From Oscillospiraceae bacterium (lineage in GTDB: Bacteria; Bacillota; Clostridia; Oscillospirales; Acutalibacteraceae), in contig CADBBH010000005.1 of assembly GCA_902792905.1 (NCBI GenBank), positions 1 through 64,000 on the forward strand: a stretch of DNA of 64,000 bases, written 5' to 3'. The notes under the pieces were generated by a model, which saw only the letters and a list, made by a program, of their open reading frames with translations, ran no database searches and was not told the DNA's origin. Both the position numbers and the translations under genes were made by a program. The first letter of the stretch is position 1. Every line of letters starts with the position of its first letter. This document shows, piece after piece, positions 59,554 through 64,000 of the stretch.

Positions 59554-59709
59554 TGTCATTCTGAACGCGAAGCGTAAAGAATCGCAGGTTAAGCATGATA
59601 TTTTTATGCTCCGCATATCCTGTTTGCGGGCGGATGATATCCGCCCCTACGGGAGTGCATAATTATAATGCGCCTGCCAATGCGGTCCTTCGCTGCGCTC
59701 AGGATGACA
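59554..59709. mobile_element. MITE-like dispersed repeat
   Basis: 156 bp with imperfect terminal inverted repeats TGTCATTCTGA (59554) and TCAGGATGACA (ending 59709). Inside are GAACGCGAAGCG near the left end and its counterpart CGCTGCGCTCAGG at the right, plus GGCGGATGATATCCGCCCCTACG near 59630. These are the patterns of short non-coding repeats scattered through many Clostridia genomes. No ORF lies inside. It fills the 388-base gap between the GH116 gene and the next gene together with a promoter and a terminator. Confidence 0.7.
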
Positions 59710-59736
59710 ATAGGTTATAGTAATACTTCAAGTAAT

Positions 59737-59765
59737 AACGCCGCCCGATGAACGGGCGGCGTTTT
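59737..59765. terminator. Terminator of the GLUG/B-repeat protein gene
   Basis: Perfect stem AACGCCGCCCG/CGGGCGGCGTT around ATGAA (59737-59763). T-rich on both sides, so it may also stop plus-strand reading. Confidence 0.75.
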
Positions 59766-59783
59766 GTAATTCTGTGTCTAATA

Positions 59784-62768
59784 TCAGCAGGCTTTGATTA
59801 TGGCGTCGATGACTGCCTTGAAGATATTGTTCCAGAAGTCGCTGAAGAACCATTTCAGTTTATCCATGAAACCGTTTCTGACCTTGACGGCCTGAACCTG
59901 TGTTTCATCGAGTGTGTTGCCGTCGGCATCGACGACCGCGGCGTAGATATTGTAATCCTCTGTCGGGTCTTCGACCGTGTAGCTTTCGCCCGTACCGACA
60001 TCCTCGCCGTTTACGAACCAGTGAATTTCGGCTCCTTCGGGCAGATTTTCGGCGTTCACCGTAAATGTTCTGTCCTCTCTGTAGCCGCTTTCGCTGCTGT
60101 CTGTATAATCTTCAATTTCAATCGAGGATATATTCGCGTAAACGGGTTTAACGGTTATTCCGCCGATGGTGAGTTCATATTCCTCCCACTCGCCTGCGTA
60201 ACCCTGTTTCTCGGGAACATCGGGTTCTTCAATGCTCTCTGTTTCAACGGTATAGGGAACTTCCTCAACCGTCTCGCCGTTTTCGTCAACGAAGGTGGCG
60301 GTATATTCGATTGCTGTATATTCCGCCTTAATTGTTACATCGGCGGCGGCGAGGGTGTATGCGCTCCATTTGCCTTCATAGCCCTCTTTATCGGGAACGG
60401 CGGGCTCGTCAATGCTGTCATCTTCAACGGTGAATTTAACTTCCTTAACCGTTTCACCGTCTGCTGTAAATGTCGCTGTGTATTCGATTGCCTTGAATAC
60501 CGCGTTGAATTCGAGATTCTGTGCCGGCATTGTATCGGGGATTTCCGCATCCCAGCCGGTGAAATCATAATTATCCTTCTGCGGTGTGCGCGGGCTTGAA
60601 ACCGGCGCGCCGAAGGGAACGGTGGACTGCGAATACTGCTTGCCGTCAACGAAGAAGGTTACGGTGTAGTCAACCGGCGTTTCGGTAAACTGCGCCGTGT
60701 ATGTTATGTCGCCTTCAGCTGCGGGGAAAGCCGCGCCGGGAGCATATTCGTTGTTGTTGCCGTCTTTCCAGCCCGAGAAGGTGTAGGTGTACTGACCGCT
60801 TTCGTCTGTGCGGGTGGGTGTTTCTCCCTTGTATTCGGGAGCGGTTCCCTTGAGGATTTTACCGCTCTGAAGCTCTGTGCCGTCATAGTTATTGAATGTT
60901 ACCGTGCAGGGCTGTCCGATTACGACCGTTGTCGCAGGGCTGTCATCGGAATTCAGAATTATAGTACCCACGCCGAACGTGCCGTATTTGAAATTCTCCG
61001 GTGTCACTATATCATTGCCGTCCTCGAAATGATATCCGCCTCTTGAGAATATTCCGCTTAATTCATTTCCGCCTTCGGCGGTTACGATGCTTATGCCCGA
61101 AACGGTTAACCCTTCGTTGACTAAACTATTATCAACATAGATGCCGGTGAATCTTCCGGTTGCTTCAACTGTGCTGTCTGCGATATTCAGAGAACCATAG
61201 GCATATAGTCCGCCTCCGTAAGGACTGCTCGCCTCGGCTTTAACCGCGCTGCCCGTAATGTTTATATAATTTGATTTGATACCGTCACCGCCGTATTCAT
61301 CTTCTGTTGCAGTCGCGTTTACTGTTGTGCCGTCTACAGACAGACTTCCGTAGCATAGTATGGCAGAAAGAACTGCCGTTATATCAATCGAACCTTCGCC
61401 TTCAATTGTGAGAGCGGCGGAATCATTATCATTTGGCAGAAATATTCCCTCACCCGCGCTGCCGTTTATGATATTTTCACCTTCAACATTTATTGTGAGG
61501 TCGAATTCCGTGTTTTCAACAAGGATATTTGATGTAAAATCCCCGCCAAAATCATATTCCTTCGTGCCGGTGATTGTCGCGTTATTGAGATAAAGCGTGC
61601 CGCCCTTGCCGTCATCATCGGGAACGAATTTAACCGAGCCGCCGTCGGTGACTGCAATGCCGTCAAGCGCATCAAGCGAATCCATATTGTCGCTCGTTAC
61701 CTGATTGCCGCCTACCCAGAGGGGATATTCAATAACATTCACAATTTTGGGCGGCCAGTTTGCGGGTAAAGGCTCGCTGTCGTAGGCAAAGCCTTTGAGA
61801 TGCGGATAGAAAAAACAGGTTTGATTGTTTGCCCTTGTCAGCCAGGGGCTTTCTTCGCCGGCTTCATACGTGAATACCATATTTTCAAGTGCACTTTCGC
61901 CGGTCATCAGATCGGTGGTGAGGCCTGTGACATTTGTTCCTGAGCCATAGCCAATCGCATTTACGCCGGTGCATATGTCACTGTCATAATAGCAGTTGGT
62001 TGCTTTTCCTTGACTGGAGTTAAATCCTGCCACGCCGCCGACATAACGGCTGCCTGAAACATCGCCCGTGTTATAGCAGTTTTTGACTTCGGCGTTATTA
62101 GAGATAAATCCTGCCACGCCGCCGACATTATTTCCGGTGCTGGAAACACTTCCCGTGTTATAACAGTCTGTGACTGTGCCGTAATTCAATCCGACAACGC
62201 CGCCGACATTATTTCCGGTGCCGGAAACACTTTCCGTGTTATAACAGTCTGTGACTGTGCCGTAATTCAATCCGACAACGCCGCCGACATTTTCGGTGCC
62301 TGAAACATCGCCCGTGTTATAACAGTTTGTGACTGTGCCGGAATTCCTTCCGGCCACGCCGCCAACATTATAAGTTCCGTTTATCTTTCCGCCTTCAAGA
62401 CCGACATTCCGGACCTTGCCGCCTTCGTTGACAAAGCCGAAAAGACCGACGTTATCCTGTTGCGGGTTGTTGTAAGTAAGCCCGGTTATTTTATGGCCGA
62501 GGCCGTCAAATGTGCCGGTGTATTGTTTGTTATTATTGCCGATTGGAGTCCAGTCGGTGTAACCGCTCGCATCAATATCATACATCAGTTTTGCGTTGAG
62601 ACCCGTTTCACCGCTGTTGACGAGTGAAGCAAAAGCCATAAGATCCGAGTAGCTTGAAATCTCATAGACATAACCATCCGCCGACGCGGTCATGCCCCTG
62701 ACAGCCACCGTGCCGAGCACGAGCATAAGCGAGAGCAGAATTGACAGAATCTTTTTAGTCATCTTCAT
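59784..62768 (-). CDS. Large secreted surface protein with GLUG repeats, B repeats and aromatic tail
   Basis: 994 residues with signal peptide (cleaved near TASA, residue 30). Residues 75-270 hold GLUG-type repeats: VGGVAGRNSGTVTNCYNTGD, VGGVVGLNYGTVTDCYNTES and others. A beta-rich middle with adhesin-like Asn/Thr/Ser segments follows. From about 640 to 850 there are four InlB/Flg_new-type B repeats (YTYTFSGWKDGNNNEYAPGA, YDFTGWDAEIPDTMPAQNL and two degenerate ones), then an Ig-like domain and a C-terminus FMDKLKWFFSDFWNNIFKAV. No LPXTG motif. GGAGGA precedes the ATG. It is a probable surface adhesin. Confidence 0.83.
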   Translation of the reverse strand: MKMTKKILSILLSLMLVLGTVAVRGMTASADGYVYEISSYSDLMAFASLVNSGETGLNAKLMYDIDASGYTDWTPIGNNNKQYTGTFDGLGHKITGLTYNNPQQDNVGLFGFVNEGGKVRNVGLEGGKINGTYNVGGVAGRNSGTVTNCYNTGDVSGTENVGGVVGLNYGTVTDCYNTESVSGTGNNVGGVVGLNYGTVTDCYNTGSVSSTGNNVGGVAGFISNNAEVKNCYNTGDVSGSRYVGGVAGFNSSQGKATNCYYDSDICTGVNAIGYGSGTNVTGLTTDLMTGESALENMVFTYEAGEESPWLTRANNQTCFFYPHLKGFAYDSEPLPANWPPKIVNVIEYPLWVGGNQVTSDNMDSLDALDGIAVTDGGSVKFVPDDDGKGGTLYLNNATITGTKEYDFGGDFTSNILVENTEFDLTINVEGENIINGSAGEGIFLPNDNDSAALTIEGEGSIDITAVLSAILCYGSLSVDGTTVNATATEDEYGGDGIKSNYINITGSAVKAEASSPYGGGLYAYGSLNIADSTVEATGRFTGIYVDNSLVNEGLTVSGISIVTAEGGNELSGIFSRGGYHFEDGNDIVTPENFKYGTFGVGTIILNSDDSPATTVVIGQPCTVTFNNYDGTELQSGKILKGTAPEYKGETPTRTDESGQYTYTFSGWKDGNNNEYAPGAAFPAAEGDITYTAQFTETPVDYTVTFFVDGKQYSQSTVPFGAPVSSPRTPQKDNYDFTGWDAEIPDTMPAQNLEFNAVFKAIEYTATFTADGETVKEVKFTVEDDSIDEPAVPDKEGYEGKWSAYTLAAADVTIKAEYTAIEYTATFVDENGETVEEVPYTVETESIEEPDVPEKQGYAGEWEEYELTIGGITVKPVYANISSIEIEDYTDSSESGYREDRTFTVNAENLPEGAEIHWFVNGEDVGTGESYTVEDPTEDYNIYAAVVDADGNTLDETQVQAVKVRNGFMDKLKWFFSDFWNNIFKAVIDAIIKAC
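62116..62358 (-). repeat. 81-bp tandem repeats in the GLUG region
   Basis: Units starting at 62116, 62197 and 62278 have an 81-bp period (27 residues each). The first two differ by only a few bases; the third is more diverged. Such near-identical units can change number by slippage or recombination. Confidence 0.8.
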
Positions 62769-62811
62769 AATTCTTCCTCCAATAGAAATTTTATGAAATA
62801 CCTACGCGACT

Positions 62812-62841
62812 ATTTTAACATAATGATACAGTGAAATACAA
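62812..62841 (-). promoter_or_regulatory. Promoter of the GLUG/B-repeat protein gene
   Basis: Minus strand TTGTAT (62836-62841), 18-bp spacer, TAAAAT (62812-62817), about 45 bases before the start codon. Confidence 0.5.
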
Positions 62842-62955
62842 TAGTAATTTGACATTTTCTTCCGCCAATAACCTGTTTTTGCCCGATTCATTCTTGCGGT
62901 ACGTTCAGAAATTAAAAACAGCTACCATTCGGGAGCCGAAAAGGCGGTTAAAGTA

Positions 62956-62984
62956 TTGATAGTTAAAAAAATATTTGATATAAT
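62956..62984 (+). promoter_or_regulatory. Promoter of the GH3 gene
   Basis: TTGATA (62956-62961), 17-bp spacer, TATAAT (62979-62984). The leader of about 75 bases contains a small inverted repeat, CCGAC/GTCGG. Confidence 0.7.
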
Positions 62985-63064
62985 ATTTTTCGATATTGTA
63001 AATAATTCTGCTGAAATTAACCGACCGGTAAGTCGGAATATTCACATCCCGAGGAGGATTCGGT

Positions 63065-64000
63065 ATGAACCGAAAGCGCAAATCAAAAAAAATTCTGTCC
63101 GTCATACTGACGGTTTCGTTGCTTGCAGGCGGCCTGCTCTGCCTGTCGCCGGGTGCTGACGCGCTGTATTACAGCGAGGGACAGAAGCTTGCCAGAGCTA
63201 TCACCGATGAAGGCATTGTTCTGCTGAAAAATGAAAACAACGCTCTGCCGCTCGCGCAGGGCTCAACCGTTGCGCTTTTCGGCGAAGCGCAGAGAATGGG
63301 ACCAAAGGATAATGACGGCACCTGGAATATGAGGGGCTATATTCCTTACGGCTACGGCTCGGAAACTCAGGTTGCAGACTTTGACGGAAAACAGATTGAC
63401 CCTCTTGACGCACTGAATGAGGCCGAGAAGAACGGAGAAATATCCATCTGCCGCAAAATCAGCGATAACTACTGCGCCGCACTTGCCGCGGGTAAAGAAT
63501 ATGAACCGACAGAAGCGGAAATAAATGAAGCCGCCGGCCGGGCTGAAACCGCCGTATTCTTCCTCAGCCGCTGGGGCGGAGAGGCGTTTGACTTGGCCCG
63601 CGCTAACTGGTATCTGAGCGAGAGCGAAAAAGCCCTGCTCCGTCAGCTGACGGCGGCATTCGATAAGGTGGTTGCCGTGCTCAATACTCCTTCGGTAATC
63701 GATACGTCATGGGCCGCCGATAAAATTGACGGCATTCACGTTGACGCGGTTTTATATGTCGGATATACCGGCATGCAGGGCGGCCTCGGCATTGCGGACG
63801 TGCTGCTCGGCCGAGTGAATCCCTCGGGCAAAACCAACGATACCTGGGCTAAGGATATCGCCGATTATCCCTCAACCGCCGGCTGGGATAACCAGCATCA
63901 GGCATATGAGGAAGATATCTTTGTCGGCTACCGCTGGTTTGAAACCTTTGACCCCTCTTATCGGAAAGTCAACTATCCGTTCGGCCACGGTCTTTCATAT
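63065..64000 (+). CDS. GH3-family glycoside hydrolase, N-terminal part (runs off the window)
   Basis: 312 codons are open to the window edge from ATG 63065, with GAGGAGG upstream. A signal peptide or anchor at about 8-30 is followed by DEGIVLLKNENNALPL, VALFGEAQRMGP and GYGSETQV, which belong to the C-terminal (alpha/beta sandwich) domain of GH3, not the TIM barrel. NPSGKTNDTW and FVGYRWFETF continue the same domain. The usual order is thus swapped, as in some GH3 enzymes with the barrel behind. The catalytic Asp should lie beyond 64000. Substrate unknown. Confidence 0.85.
   Translation, partial: MNRKRKSKKILSVILTVSLLAGGLLCLSPGADALYYSEGQKLARAITDEGIVLLKNENNALPLAQGSTVALFGEAQRMGPKDNDGTWNMRGYIPYGYGSETQVADFDGKQIDPLDALNEAEKNGEISICRKISDNYCAALAAGKEYEPTEAEINEAAGRAETAVFFLSRWGGEAFDLARANWYLSESEKALLRQLTAAFDKVVAVLNTPSVIDTSWAADKIDGIHVDAVLYVGYTGMQGGLGIADVLLGRVNPSGKTNDTWAKDIADYPSTAGWDNQHQAYEEDIFVGYRWFETFDPSYRKVNYPFGHGLSY

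Noticed and set aside
59748-60599. 283-residue plus-strand ORF
   Set aside because: Antisense to the GLUG/B-repeat protein; starts inside its terminator.

Overview
The window comes from a low-to-mid GC Clostridia-like Firmicute, most probably a gut Oscillospiraceae/Ruminococcaceae-type organism. The reasons are TTGACA-N17-TATAAT promoters with strong GGAGG ribosome sites, a cysteine T-box, a preQ1-I riboswitch, an [FeFe] hydrogenase, many lipobox lipoproteins, BspA-type leucine-rich repeats, InlB-type B repeats and an archaeal-type aspartate-semialdehyde dehydrogenase. No species can be named from sequence alone. Nothing looks like a phage or plasmid; it reads as chromosome with short accessory stretches.

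Layout. 0.1-0.8 kb: preQ1-riboswitch-controlled queT. 0.8-3.9 kb (minus): iolD-iolE and a small membrane protein. 4.0-10.2 kb: two lipoproteins, then a minus-strand nickel cluster larB-larC-nikMN-nikQ-nikO read from a promoter with a structured leader. 10.2-13.9 kb (minus): [FeFe] hydrogenase with a NuoF/GltD-like diaphorase. 14.0-17.8 kb: an unexplained membrane operon (Pr6Pr-like protein, MFS-like transporter, membrane LRR protein). 17.8-23.7 kb: rpmB, recA-recX-rimO, and cysE-cysS behind a cysteine T-box. 23.7-32.4 kb (minus): PH-domain protein, flavodoxin, second Pr6Pr protein, SprT-like protease, phosphoesterase, then asd-dapA-dapB-hydrolase-nrdR-lipoprotein, divergent from queA. 33.5-37.2 kb: two secreted phosphoesterases, a duplicated-domain lipoprotein and two tRNA-Ser genes. 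37.4-39.7 kb: luxS and a thiol-peroxide operon under an OhrR-like repressor with two palindromic operators. 39.8-46.8 kb: secreted beta-helix protein, a 1545-residue surface protein with seven repeated modules, and a small substrate-binding-like lipoprotein. 46.8-47.4 kb: tRNA-Thr preceded by two interrupted copies of its own 5' half. 47.5-53.9 kb: lipoprotein, SDR, radC, udp, a frameshifted zinc-ribbon/DUF805 gene, an FAD enzyme and mntP. 53.9-56.9 kb: csoR-copA with a CopZ domain fused to CopA. 57-64 kb: GH116 glucosidase, a MITE-like repeat, a 994-residue GLUG/B-repeat surface protein and the start of a GH3 gene.

How the genes fit together. Metal handling is a clear theme: nickel uptake with nickel-pincer cofactor synthesis, copper sensing and export, and manganese export. 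Thiol and peroxide defence (OhrR-like regulator, glutathione peroxidase, flavodoxin, stand-alone ferredoxin-thioredoxin-reductase-like protein) forms one regulated unit. Queuosine is represented twice (queT uptake, queA synthesis), cysteine supply is T-box controlled, and several large secreted proteins plus GH116/GH3 enzymes point to a glycan-using gut life style.

The most unusual items are the tRNA-Thr array with D-loop-interrupted 5' copies, the CopA-CopZ fusion that keeps an internal ribosome site and ATG, the seven-fold beta-sandwich/metal-linker protein, the C-terminal aromatic amphipathic tails shared by three unrelated secreted proteins, and the twin operators in the OhrR-like and CsoR promoters.
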